Program-made: the position numbers and the translations under genes | Assembly: GCF_002699205.1 (NCBI RefSeq) | Contig: NZ_PABT01000035.1 | Span: forward strand, 1-64,000 | From: Allomuricauda sp. | GTDB taxonomy: Bacteria; Bacteroidota; Bacteroidia; Flavobacteriales; Flavobacteriaceae | Length of the DNA: 64,000 bases | Direction of reading: 5' to 3' | Notes under the pieces: model-generated | Database searches by the model: none | Told to the model about the DNA's origin: nothing | The model's input: the letters and a program-made list of their open reading frames with translations, nothing else | In this document: one piece after another, positions 9,144-17,164 of the stretch | Layout of the letters: each line of letters opens with the position of its first letter | Numbering within the stretch: position 1 is the stretch's first letter

Positions 9144-9251
9144 ACTGTCAGTCCCCGTTTAAGGGTTCTCTAGCCCAGAAAGTATAAGATCTTCAACGGT
9201 CAATCCACTTATAGGTACTTATATTTCATATAAACTATAAAAAAATCATCA

Positions 9252-9354
9252 TTTTTCACGCAAAGTAACTGTTTTTCACGGTATATTTGTCATTGAATTT
9301 CACGTCATTATATGAAAAATAATTATTTTTCACACAAAAAAACTGTTTTTCATG
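9252..9354 (+). promoter_or_regulatory. Fic promoter region with repeated TTTTTCAC boxes
   Basis: A perfect Bacteroidota -7 box, TATATTTG, is at 9282-9289, 23 bp before the Fic ATG. Around it five boxes of TTTTTCAC type occur in the same orientation: 9252-9259, 9272-9279, 9298-9303 (short form), 9326-9333 and 9346-9353 (TTTTTCAT). The first pair and the last pair share the same 20-bp spacing and a CAAA..AACTG linker, so a 30-bp block is duplicated on both sides of the promoter and into the first codons. This arrangement suits cooperative binding of a repressor. Confidence 0.5.
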
Positions 9355-10859
9355 GCCGCACCCTACCGGAAGAAGGCTTCTTGGTCGGTTACTCCCTTTT
9401 GATCTCTATAATGGAAAATCAATTTGATGTAGCTGTTCCCCTGCCTGACATATTGGCCATGGCAACGGAGAAGCACCAACGCTACCATACGGATCAATGG
9501 CAAGTGTTCACTATAAGGCACAAACCCAAGGACGACCTGAAAAGCCATTTGGTCTTTGCCCTTAAATACGAACCGTTGGACCTATATATCCTGAAAACAA
9601 TTTTCAAGTTGACCGGGGATACCATCATACGCCAAATGTTGGAAGAAGAGCCAACGGGGCAATACACAAGAAGGGCGTGGTTTCTATATGAATGGCTGAC
9701 GGGAACAACCCTTGATGTGCCCAACCTGAACAAAGGCACATATGTAGAGGTGGTGGACCCTAGCCTGCAATATACCGTCGAGCCCAAGAATTCCACGCGG
9801 CATCGTGTCAAGAACAACCTGCCCGGGGTCCCTGGGTACTGTCCCATGATCCGACGGACGACAAAACTGGATGGGTATATTGATAAGGACCTATCCAAAA
9901 CCATCGAAATGGGATTGGGAAAACGGGACAAGGATCTTATCCGAAGGACCGCTGCTTTTTTATTGTTGAAGGACTCGAAGGCATCCTTTGCCATCGAAGG
10001 GGAACACCCCCCTAGCATGCGGGCAAGGAATTGGGGAAAAGCCATAGGCCTATCGGGCAAATCACCTTTGAGCATACAGGAAATCGAACGGTTACAGCAT
10101 ATTGTCATCGGCAACAAAAAACTAAGGCATATGGGCATCAGGACCAGGGAAGGCTTTATTGGGGAGCATGATAGAGATACCCTCTCCCCTTTGCCCGACC
10201 ATATCTCTGCCAAGGCCAAGGACCTTCCCCTTTTGATGCAAGGGTTGTTCGGCACGAACGAACTGCTGCAGAAGTCCCGATACAATCCTGTGTTGGTCGC
10301 GGCCACCATAGCCTTTGGGTTTGTTTTCATCCATCCCCTATCCGATGGCAACGGTAGGATACATCGCTATATCATCCACCATTTGCTCACTCGGATGGGT
10401 TATACCAAAAGAGGGATGATATTTCCCATATCCTCTGCCATTCTGGAACGGATTGATGATTATCAGGATATTCTGGAGCATTTTTCCTCGCCAAGGGTCG
10501 ATTTGATCGAATGGGAGGAAACACAGGATCACAACATCGAAATCCTTAACGAAACCATTGACCTATACAGATATTTTGATTTGACCAGGCAAGCAGAATT
10601 CCTGTATACATGTGTGGAAGAGACCATTGAAAGGATCATACCGGAAGAATTGGACTATTTGGAAAAATACGATCGGATGACCAACCTTATCAATGCCCGT
10701 GTAACCTTACCGGATACCAAAGTCGATCTTTTGATCAAGCTTCTGAATCAGAATGAAGGTAAATTGTCCAAAAAAAGAAGGGAAAAGGAATTTGCGGAAT
10801 TGACTGATGCTGAAATTCTGGAAATCGAAGATTCCTTTCAAATCATTTTCCATGGTTGA
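9312..10859 (+). CDS. Fic-domain AMP-transferase family protein, class II
   Basis: Fic proteins transfer AMP or another nucleotide moiety to hydroxyl groups of target proteins. The catalytic loop HPLSDGNGRIHR (341-352) carries the His nucleophile activator and phosphate-binding residues. An inhibitory helix motif of the (S/T)xxxE(G/N) kind, SFAIEG (225-230), lies N-terminal to it, which defines a self-inhibited class II Fic. The first 170 residues form an uncharacterised domain and the C-terminal 100 residues are helical (KKRREKEFAELTDAEI), probably a winged helix or DNA-binding tail as in related large Fic proteins. The gene stands alone in an island and is oriented against its surroundings. 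A toxin, defence or housekeeping modifier role cannot be told apart here. Confidence 0.9.
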   Translation: MKNNYFSHKKTVFHGRTLPEEGFLVGYSLLISIMENQFDVAVPLPDILAMATEKHQRYHTDQWQVFTIRHKPKDDLKSHLVFALKYEPLDLYILKTIFKLTGDTIIRQMLEEEPTGQYTRRAWFLYEWLTGTTLDVPNLNKGTYVEVVDPSLQYTVEPKNSTRHRVKNNLPGVPGYCPMIRRTTKLDGYIDKDLSKTIEMGLGKRDKDLIRRTAAFLLLKDSKASFAIEGEHPPSMRARNWGKAIGLSGKSPLSIQEIERLQHIVIGNKKLRHMGIRTREGFIGEHDRDTLSPLPDHISAKAKDLPLLMQGLFGTNELLQKSRYNPVLVAATIAFGFVFIHPLSDGNGRIHRYIIHHLLTRMGYTKRGMIFPISSAILERIDDYQDILEHFSSPRVDLIEWEETQDHNIEILNETIDLYRYFDLTRQAEFLYTCVEETIERIIPEELDYLEKYDRMTNLINARVTLPDTKVDLLIKLLNQNEGKLSKKRREKEFAELTDAEILEIEDSFQIIFHG

Positions 10860-10968
10860 TGGGTAAGCCGACCCTGTTCCTATTCAAATCCCTATCTATG
10901 TATCGGACCTGACGTTGATCGAACTTCTTTGAATGGATAAAGTAGAAACAACCTAGAAAGCATTATTT

Positions 10969-11022
10969 ATACCCTTTAAGGTATCATTTGAATTATGTCA
11001 CCCATAATGCACCCGATAAGGT
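10969..11022. promoter_or_regulatory. HipB-like operator repeats upstream of the hipBA remnant
   Basis: ATACC-N6-GGTAT (10969-10984) and ACC-N6-GGT (11011-11022, ACCCGATAAGGT) are two inverted repeats of the same spacing, flanking the start of the HipB-like fragment. HipB antitoxins bind short inverted repeats of this layout in front of their own operon, so this is probably the leftover autoregulatory site. Confidence 0.45.
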
Positions 11023-11344
11023 ATAATAAAGCTTGGAATAGAAATAATCCCATAGCACAATTTATCCGGAAAAGACGTAAAGACCTTAACCTGACCCAAG
11101 TGGAACTTTTAAACACCACTGGGGTTGGCCTTGAACGGTAAAAAAAGAAGAATCTCAAAAGAAGATTTCGATATGGCAATGGCCAAAGCCCACATTCCCC
11201 AAAAGGCCATCGAAAATCTTTGGGGCAGAATGGTAGCAAGAGCAAAAAAATGGCCTTCTTTTAATTGATGAAAGCTTTTTAATGGAAGAACAAAAAAAGA
11301 AATTCAATACTCTAATTGAAGAAAGGGCAAATCGAATCAAATAG
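10995..11344 (+). pseudogene. hipBA toxin-antitoxin remnant (internal deletion plus frameshift)
   Basis: The first 48 codons (10995-11141) read as the N-terminus of a HipB/XRE-type antitoxin: IAQFIRKRRKDLNLTQVELL is the opening of its helix-turn-helix. The frame stops at TTGVGLER. A second frame (from 11143) immediately gives RISKEDFDMAMAKAHIPQKA and WGRMVARAKKWPSF, and a third frame (to TAG 11342-11344) continues LIDESFLMEEQKKKFNTLIE. Together these are the C-terminal end of a HipA kinase toxin. Nearly all of hipA and the end of hipB are therefore deleted, and a further indel splits the residue. Neither protein can work. Confidence 0.8.
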
Positions 11345-11476
11345 GTTTAAAATAAAGTACATCTCCAGGTAAACAGTCCATTCATTTGTAAAAATTCACC
11401 TATTCGGCTAGTATGAATCACTGAAAAGCCGAAAAGCCATATTCAATACAGGTTCCGATACTCCCGCTCCACGATC

Positions 11477-11516
11477 AAACAACAAGGCCGCACCAATTGG
11501 TGCGGCCTTGTTGTTT
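11477..11516. terminator. Perfect 40-bp palindrome, probable bidirectional terminator
   Basis: The arms AAACAACAAGGCCGCACCAA and its exact reverse complement meet without mismatch, giving an 18-bp GC-rich stem with an AATT loop and A/T tails on both sides. It lies 38 bp beyond the stop codon of the leftward lipoprotein gene and also closes the island on its right, so it can end transcripts arriving from either side. Confidence 0.8.
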
Positions 11517-11554
11517 CAATATAGAAAATGAGCTTATCCTAACTAACGTAAAAA

Positions 11555-13291
11555 TTACTGGTAAGCAACAACAACATCCTCTACATAATATGTACCTTCT
11601 CTTTTTTCTACTGAACTTCCACTTGGTATTTCTACAATCAGTCTTGATTGCTTTGCAGGAATTTCAATGGTACTTTCCGATGTAACATCTCTAGCGATTA
11701 CCTGATGGCTCAAAGCATCGTACAGGTCTACTTTCTCTGTACCCTGACATGTGTACTGTACTGCTCTTGATGCTTCGTACGGATTATAGAACAAATAAGT
11801 TGGATAGGCATCCCCTCGGTAAAAATCGGTAGCCAAGCAATCCAGTTTTAATATACCGGGTACATCCGTTGTGTCTATTATAGCTCCAGCAAATCCTACA
11901 TGCCCACTACCATAAACACTAAACTGTGATACATCTGGGTTATCCGGTGTCCAATGTGGCCCGTCTCCGATTGCAATGGGTGCCTTTAAATGGGCGTACC
12001 CTTCCAAATGGGGATTTTTGATCAACCCCTCGTAAGCGATCACCCCTTTGGTGACCTCTTTTTTGTGAGGCAGGGTTTGATGTTCATCCGCCATTTCGTA
12101 GGGATAAAAGAATTTAGATGCATTGGCAGCGTTCAACATCCATTTTCCTATGGTATTGGCATATCTGGCGTCGTAACGTACCAATGGCACCAAAGGCCAC
12201 ATGGTATCATAGGTATTCATCAAAAAGGCAAAACCACCATGATCAACAGTGCTCCCAACCAATCCCGATACGTCATATCCGTTCCAATTATCCACCAACA
12301 CGCCCCATCCTTCACGACATACCGAATCACCATTAAAAGTCCAATCCAATAGGTTCTGATAATCGTAAGATGTGCCTTCCTCTGCGTTCATACGCGCCGC
12401 TACATAGGCCCCAAAAGGCATCAAAATCTCATAAAAACGGTTTTCTTCTTGAGAAAGGAGTGCTTCCAATGAAGATTTGGCCGATGTCAAGTATTTTTCA
12501 TCACCAAATTTTTGGTATGCGGCATACAGCACATACGCATGACCCGCTGCAGCATCCTCTTGATGACAAATCCAGTTGTCTTTCGGTTCCATGGCCGCAT
12601 AGTCAAAAAAGGTATGGTGGTAATTTCCGGCCAATACGGAATCGGCCTTTTGAAAACGATCGGCTATGGATCGTTGTATATATTCAAAATCTTCATGTTC
12701 GGGGTAGAAATTGGCTACACCGTAAAAAAGAAGGTTAGGATATACATCGTACCACCAATCTCTTCCATATCCACCACCGAGCAAAGCAACATCCGGACCT
12801 GTATTGTTCATCATAATGTTCCAGCCCGTATCGGAGTTGAAATAGTTTTTCAGCATGCCCACATAATCTTCTCCATGTTGATTGGACTTATCTATTCCCA
12901 TCAAAGAAGCTCCGAGGACAGAACTAATGGTGTTCAAGGATTCATGAAACATGCCCTTATGATTCTCGGGGCCCTGTCTGGTATCACCGATTGCCGTATA
13001 AATACCATAGGTTTCTTGATCAAAGTTTTTTCTTGAGCCATCCTTCCAAATCAACGGCCAGTATTCCCCGGTTTGTGTACTATCATAAACGATACTGTCA
13101 TATAACCGTGCCGTTTTTTTAAAGTCCATGATTTTGAAGGGTTGGGGCATAAAGGGCATACTATCTACCCGAGCAATACTCTTTTGTGCTACGGGCAACG
13201 TCTGCTTCCCTTCTTTTTTTTGACAACCAATCACCAAAAACATGGTTCCCAATACGCCAAGAAGTATTTGTTTATTCCATTTCAATTTCAT
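11555..13291 (-). CDS. Secreted lipoprotein, probable glycoside hydrolase of unassigned family
   Basis: A 578-residue lipoprotein (hydrophobic LLGVLGTMFLVIGC, Cys about 23) with no family I can name. The sequence is rich in Trp/Tyr/Asp/His clusters typical of (alpha/alpha)6-barrel carbohydrate enzymes: GGGYGRDWWYDVYPN, PKDNWICHQEDAAAGHAYVL, REGWGVLVDNWNGYDVSG and DHGGFAFLMNTYDTMWPLVP. It ends in a beta-sandwich-like domain (AVQYTCQGTEKVDLYDALSH, then ESTIEIPAKQSRLIVEIP). Candidate acids are visible but not assignable. It overlaps the upstream MFS gene by 20 bp in a locus with GH130 and SusC/SusD, so it probably trims beta-mannoside-type glycans in the periplasm or at the surface before import. 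Confidence 0.6.
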   Translation of the reverse strand: MKLKWNKQILLGVLGTMFLVIGCQKKEGKQTLPVAQKSIARVDSMPFMPQPFKIMDFKKTARLYDSIVYDSTQTGEYWPLIWKDGSRKNFDQETYGIYTAIGDTRQGPENHKGMFHESLNTISSVLGASLMGIDKSNQHGEDYVGMLKNYFNSDTGWNIMMNNTGPDVALLGGGYGRDWWYDVYPNLLFYGVANFYPEHEDFEYIQRSIADRFQKADSVLAGNYHHTFFDYAAMEPKDNWICHQEDAAAGHAYVLYAAYQKFGDEKYLTSAKSSLEALLSQEENRFYEILMPFGAYVAARMNAEEGTSYDYQNLLDWTFNGDSVCREGWGVLVDNWNGYDVSGLVGSTVDHGGFAFLMNTYDTMWPLVPLVRYDARYANTIGKWMLNAANASKFFYPYEMADEHQTLPHKKEVTKGVIAYEGLIKNPHLEGYAHLKAPIAIGDGPHWTPDNPDVSQFSVYGSGHVGFAGAIIDTTDVPGILKLDCLATDFYRGDAYPTYLFYNPYEASRAVQYTCQGTEKVDLYDALSHQVIARDVTSESTIEIPAKQSRLIVEIPSGSSVEKREGTYYVEDVVVAYQ

Positions 13292-14519
13292 TTTCCAGCT
13301 TTTTTTGTCCGTTCAGCAGTTGTTTCGCAATTAAGATAGACAGCAACTGTACTGTCCCTATAATTAAAAGGGCATATCTGAGTGCTATCTCCACACTCCC
13401 CAAATACGCCAATCCTAAAAATGTCATGGCTCCTACAAACCGTCCTACATACAATCCAAATTCGTGGTTCAAGATATACGCAAACTCGTTTCTTTCCTCA
13501 AACTTGGACAATACATCAATCAATTTTAATTGTATGGGAAAATACGCGATGTCCAACACCGGGCGTGCAATCAACAGGAACAACATAAAAATAATGACTC
13601 CCGTGGCACTATACAAGACCCCATTGAACAAAGCCCCTAGAAAAAAGCAGACCAATCCCACGCTAAAGATGGCCAAACGGTGTTTTGGCTTCGAAAACTT
13701 ACCCAACAGAAGCATAATAAATGCGGCAATAAGGGCTCCAATGGACTGGGCCGTACCCAATGCGCCTTCAGAATCAAAAAAGGTCATCATCAGCATGGCA
13801 GGTGCAGTAACGATAAAGCCTTGTGCCAAACCCTTAAGAAAGGCCATCTGCATCATTTTTCGCCATACACGATGAAATTTAAAATACAGGAATTTTTCAC
13901 TTTGCGGCTTTTTGTATTTTCCCATATGGAATATTATCGAAGCGATTATGGTAATAATGAACACCACAAAGGTTACCGTTTGGTACCGTAGATTAATTCC
14001 TTCCATGTTAGCATCTTGCCCATTCACCAAATACCACCCGACCATAATGGGAACGAGCACCCCCGTCACCGTATAAAAAAAAGTGTCCAAGCCATAATAA
14101 AAATTACGGGTGCGATCGGCCGTGGTGACCAGTACCAAATAATCCCTATTAGACCAATAAAGGCCAAAAGACATCCCCATGATAAGGCCAGCAACGGTCA
14201 AACCGGTATAACTGATCTCGTTTAAGGACATCATCACGACCATGGATACTCCACTCAACAGCATTCCCAATGAAAAGAGTCTTTTGATGTTTACCAAATT
14301 CAAAAGATATCCATTGATCAAAAAAGTTAAGGGAATACCTGTGTAGATAGCCAGTTGATACAGCATTACCTTGGTAGGATCACTGGAGTTCCTCATAATA
14401 TAAGAGGCTACAAAAATATCAACTACCGGTAATACAAAGGCGTAAACGAGATTGGTAATGATCAAAATCTTGGCATCTTTGGAAAAATCCCGCCATCCCA
14501 CTCCAATTGATTTTTTCAT
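13272..14519 (-). CDS. Major facilitator superfamily transporter, probably for oligosaccharides
   Basis: A 415-residue inner-membrane protein with about 12 hydrophobic helices in two halves, separated by a basic cytoplasmic loop (MGKYKKPQSEKFLYFKFHRVW). The A-like loop motif is weak. It starts four bases inside the end of the GH130 gene (ATGA overlap) and overlaps the downstream lipoprotein gene, so the three are translationally coupled. The context suggests it carries the disaccharide or short oligosaccharide released in the periplasm into the cytoplasm, where GH130 acts. Substrate specificity is inferred from the neighbours only. Confidence 0.8.
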   Translation of the reverse strand: MKKSIGVGWRDFSKDAKILIITNLVYAFVLPVVDIFVASYIMRNSSDPTKVMLYQLAIYTGIPLTFLINGYLLNLVNIKRLFSLGMLLSGVSMVVMMSLNEISYTGLTVAGLIMGMSFGLYWSNRDYLVLVTTADRTRNFYYGLDTFFYTVTGVLVPIMVGWYLVNGQDANMEGINLRYQTVTFVVFIITIIASIIFHMGKYKKPQSEKFLYFKFHRVWRKMMQMAFLKGLAQGFIVTAPAMLMMTFFDSEGALGTAQSIGALIAAFIMLLLGKFSKPKHRLAIFSVGLVCFFLGALFNGVLYSATGVIIFMLFLLIARPVLDIAYFPIQLKLIDVLSKFEERNEFAYILNHEFGLYVGRFVGAMTFLGLAYLGSVEIALRYALLIIGTVQLLSILIAKQLLNGQKKLENEIEME

Positions 14520-15571
14520 GCGTTTATGTCTAAAGTTTTTAAGATTTCCGAAATGGACAAGGTGGCCAGTGCCACATGCTCGTCCGATGCACCGTAGTAC
14601 ATATAAATGTCATCGCCTTTTACCACATGGCCGTTGGTAAAGATGACCTCTCCAAAAAAGCCCACTTTTTCGTAGGTTTCCTCCGGCTCCATTATAGGGG
14701 TCTCTGAACGGGCAATTACCTTGGAAGGGTCCTCCAGATCCAGTAAAAGCGCTCCCAAGCAATATCTGTGCTGGTGGTTTGCCCCATGATAAATGGCCAA
14801 CCAGCCTTTTTCGGTTTTAATGGGCGCTGCGCCAGCACCCAATCGGGCACTATCAAATTTTCCGCTGCGCGTTCTGGCTATGCATTTATGGTTTCCCCAA
14901 TGTATCCCGTCCGGAGATTGGGCAATCCACATATAATTTCCTCCCAATTCTGGACTACTAGGTCTGTGGAATGCATAATAACGTCCATCTATGGTTTCTT
15001 CAAACAGGGCGCAATCCTTGTTATGAGGGCTAAAAACCATCCCATGGGACTCAAAATCCTTCCAGTTGGTGGTGGTCTTTAAGCCAACCCCTACCCCATT
15101 GGAAGACACCATGGTATAGGTAAGAAAATAGGTATCACCAATCTGTGATACCCTACAATCCTCAATGCCATAGGTTTCATAGGTTCCTTCCCCAAAAATT
15201 GGGGGAAATTCCGAGGATTCCTTAAAATTGATCCCATCATCACTGAACAAAATTCTAAGATGGGATATGGTGGTTAGATACTGCTCCCCGTCATAGGTAA
15301 TGACCCTGGCATCGGAATAATCAAGTTTGGGGTCATCTTTTGAGAAATCCAATATCTCCAATTCTCCCGCATCATTATATATTGGCACAGAAACCATTCC
15401 CTCCTTCTGTTCGGTTCGTTCTGCGACCCGAAGAACGATTCCTGTTTTACCCTGAAAAGTAAAAACGCCAGGGTTGAGCAAACATTCAATGATCATCCCT
15501 GGTTGGCTGGGCTGAAGGTCTTTTGGTGATAAAAGCGGATTATGCCCATCGCGAGCTACAATATTTTTCAT
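14516..15571 (-). CDS. GH130 family beta-mannoside phosphorylase or mannosidase
   Basis: A five-bladed beta-propeller enzyme of glycoside hydrolase family 130 (351 residues, no signal peptide, so cytoplasmic). Motifs seen: LLNPGVFTF near the start, GIEDCRVS (135-142) with the Asp of the catalytic acid position, CALFEETIDGRYYAFHRPSS, and RLGAGAAPIKTEKGWLAIYH. The family either phosphorolyses beta-mannosides to mannose 1-phosphate or, in some subfamilies lacking phosphate-binding residues, hydrolyses beta-1,2-mannosides. The HR pair in AFHRP is kept, which favours phosphorolysis, but subfamily assignment needs an alignment. It is coupled to the MFS gene downstream and separated from susD by a hairpin. 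Confidence 0.88.
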   Translation of the reverse strand: MKNIVARDGHNPLLSPKDLQPSQPGMIIECLLNPGVFTFQGKTGIVLRVAERTEQKEGMVSVPIYNDAGELEILDFSKDDPKLDYSDARVITYDGEQYLTTISHLRILFSDDGINFKESSEFPPIFGEGTYETYGIEDCRVSQIGDTYFLTYTMVSSNGVGVGLKTTTNWKDFESHGMVFSPHNKDCALFEETIDGRYYAFHRPSSPELGGNYMWIAQSPDGIHWGNHKCIARTRSGKFDSARLGAGAAPIKTEKGWLAIYHGANHQHRYCLGALLLDLEDPSKVIARSETPIMEPEETYEKVGFFGEVIFTNGHVVKGDDIYMYYGASDEHVALATLSISEILKTLDINA

Positions 15572-15609
15572 AAAAAATTCTTTATGTTATGGCATTAACC
15601 CGGCCCAAA

Positions 15610-15638
15610 TGGAAAGCGACAAAGATTGTCGCTTTCCA
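15610..15638 (-). terminator. Intercistronic hairpin between susD and the GH130 gene
   Basis: A perfect 12-bp stem (TGGAAAGCGACA / TGTCGCTTTCCA) with a 5-base loop lies in the 90-bp gap between the SusD and GH130 genes. It probably lowers read-through or stabilises the susCD message so that the transporter is made in excess over the enzymes. Confidence 0.65.
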
Positions 15639-15661
15639 AATTGAATCGGGATCTTTAAATT

Positions 15662-17146
15662 TTAATATCCAGGATTTTGTGTTATGGAACCTCCGGATTT
15701 ATCGATATCAGTCTGTGGAATGGGATACAAGTTATTGTGGGATTGATAGTTTTTGCCAAGACCTTGTAAAACGGTCTCCGCTATGCCCCAACGTTTTAAG
15801 TCATTGAATCGCTGGGATTCAAAACCAAGTTCCACCCTGCGTTCTGACTGAATCCAGGCACGTACTTCCTCTTGGTCATTGGAAACAGGTCTTGATGGCA
15901 AGGTACCATCAGGCACTACTGAACCATCAGCAGTGGGCGTATTTCTGGCCCTATCCCTAATTTGATTGATAATAGCTACCGCTTGGGCTGGGCTTCCTGT
16001 TTCATTAAGTGCCTCTGCTTTCCAAAGTAGTACATCGGCATAGCGAATGTACACCTTGTTCCCAGGAGAATCATCATTGCCTTTATAATCAGTGACGGAG
16101 CCCATAATTTTTGGTGAATGTTGCTCTTCAACATTTATCGTATAGGCCAATCGGGGATCGTTGGGTTCAAAGGCAGCCAAAAAATCATCTGTTGGTGCAA
16201 AGAATCCCCAACCGGCCACCGCGGCCAAACCATTACCATTGGCCGGGTTTTCACCAGAGCGGTGGTCATAGGCAAAAATCACCTCTTGCTCAGCAAATTC
16301 TTTATCGGCATCAAAGGCATCGAAATAATTATCATTGAGTCCATAGAATCCCAAAGCATCAAGTTCTGCGATGACATTTAGTACCTCTGTCCAATTTTCA
16401 TTGTACAGGGCCAACTTAGCTTGTAAGGCCAATATGGCACCAATGGATGCCCGCCATGGATCTGTGGCATCTTGCTTGACCTGTGGGGCGAGTTCCTTGG
16501 CCGTTTGCAAATCCAGCCCGATCTGCTCCATCACATCGGCTTTTGGTGCCCTTACGGAAACCGAAAAAGCTTCCTCGAAGGAATCGGGAGATTTTAAGAT
16601 TAGGGGAACATCACCAAAATTATTGACCAAATCAAAGTAGTAGTAAGCCCTTAGAAAATATGCCTCGGACAGAAGCTGTTCCTTTCTTGATTGGCTTATT
16701 CCAGTTTTGGCCACGACATCATCATCGGTCAAAAATCCAATGGCCAGATTACTTCTGCTCACCCCTTCATAATCATAGGTCCAAATACCGTTAAAAGCTT
16801 GGTTCTCTGGAGTGAACACAAAATTTCCAATTTCATCCATCCATGCTTGATCTCCATCGGGGTTCCATTTTTTATTCATATCATTGGCGGCCATATCCTG
16901 TAGGATGATATCATTTCTGAATACAGTCCCCAAATCCCAACGCCAATCCGAGATAATGCTGTTTAGCGTATTTCCCAAAGGTTTGTATGCAGACTCTACG
17001 GCAGATTCAACCGTTTCCTCTGTGGGATCGGTATCCACTTGGTCCAAGGTGAGCAACCCGATGGGGTCGTTGTCCAACTCATTGGTACAGGAAACCATTA
17101 CTGCAAACGGAAGCAGCAACACAAGGTTTTTATATATCTTGTTCAT
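15662..17146 (-). CDS. SusD/RagB-like outer-membrane lipoprotein (glycan-binding)
   Basis: The surface lipoprotein partner of the neighbouring SusC. The lipoprotein signal (LVLLLPFAVMVSC) is followed by TNELDNDPIGLLTLDQV, then the classical SusD arrangement: AYFLRAYYYFDLVNNFGDVPL (TPR region), VYIRYADVLLWKAEALNETG and the C-terminal ERRVELGFESQRFNDLKRWG block. These are hallmarks of glycan-locus SusD proteins. The ATG at 17146 is preferred over an in-frame GTG at 17155. It lies about 19 bp after susC and is cotranscribed. A beta-mannan-like or mannose-containing ligand is inferred from GH130. Confidence 0.93.
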   Translation of the reverse strand: MNKIYKNLVLLLPFAVMVSCTNELDNDPIGLLTLDQVDTDPTEETVESAVESAYKPLGNTLNSIISDWRWDLGTVFRNDIILQDMAANDMNKKWNPDGDQAWMDEIGNFVFTPENQAFNGIWTYDYEGVSRSNLAIGFLTDDDVVAKTGISQSRKEQLLSEAYFLRAYYYFDLVNNFGDVPLILKSPDSFEEAFSVSVRAPKADVMEQIGLDLQTAKELAPQVKQDATDPWRASIGAILALQAKLALYNENWTEVLNVIAELDALGFYGLNDNYFDAFDADKEFAEQEVIFAYDHRSGENPANGNGLAAVAGWGFFAPTDDFLAAFEPNDPRLAYTINVEEQHSPKIMGSVTDYKGNDDSPGNKVYIRYADVLLWKAEALNETGSPAQAVAIINQIRDRARNTPTADGSVVPDGTLPSRPVSNDQEEVRAWIQSERRVELGFESQRFNDLKRWGIAETVLQGLGKNYQSHNNLYPIPQTDIDKSGGSITQNPGY

Positions 17147-17164
17147 TTTGATCACTTTTTTAGA

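Noticed and set aside
9494-10351. 285-residue open frame antisense to the Fic gene
   Set aside because: The Fic frame has clear catalytic motifs; the antisense frame is Cys/Ser/Arg-rich, as expected for a shadow.
11448-11475. tRNA T-arm-like string (GGTTCCGATACTCCCGCTCC) beside the 40-bp palindrome, possible island attachment site
   Set aside because: The stem cannot form around the loop and no acceptor or anticodon arm is visible; the resemblance is superficial.
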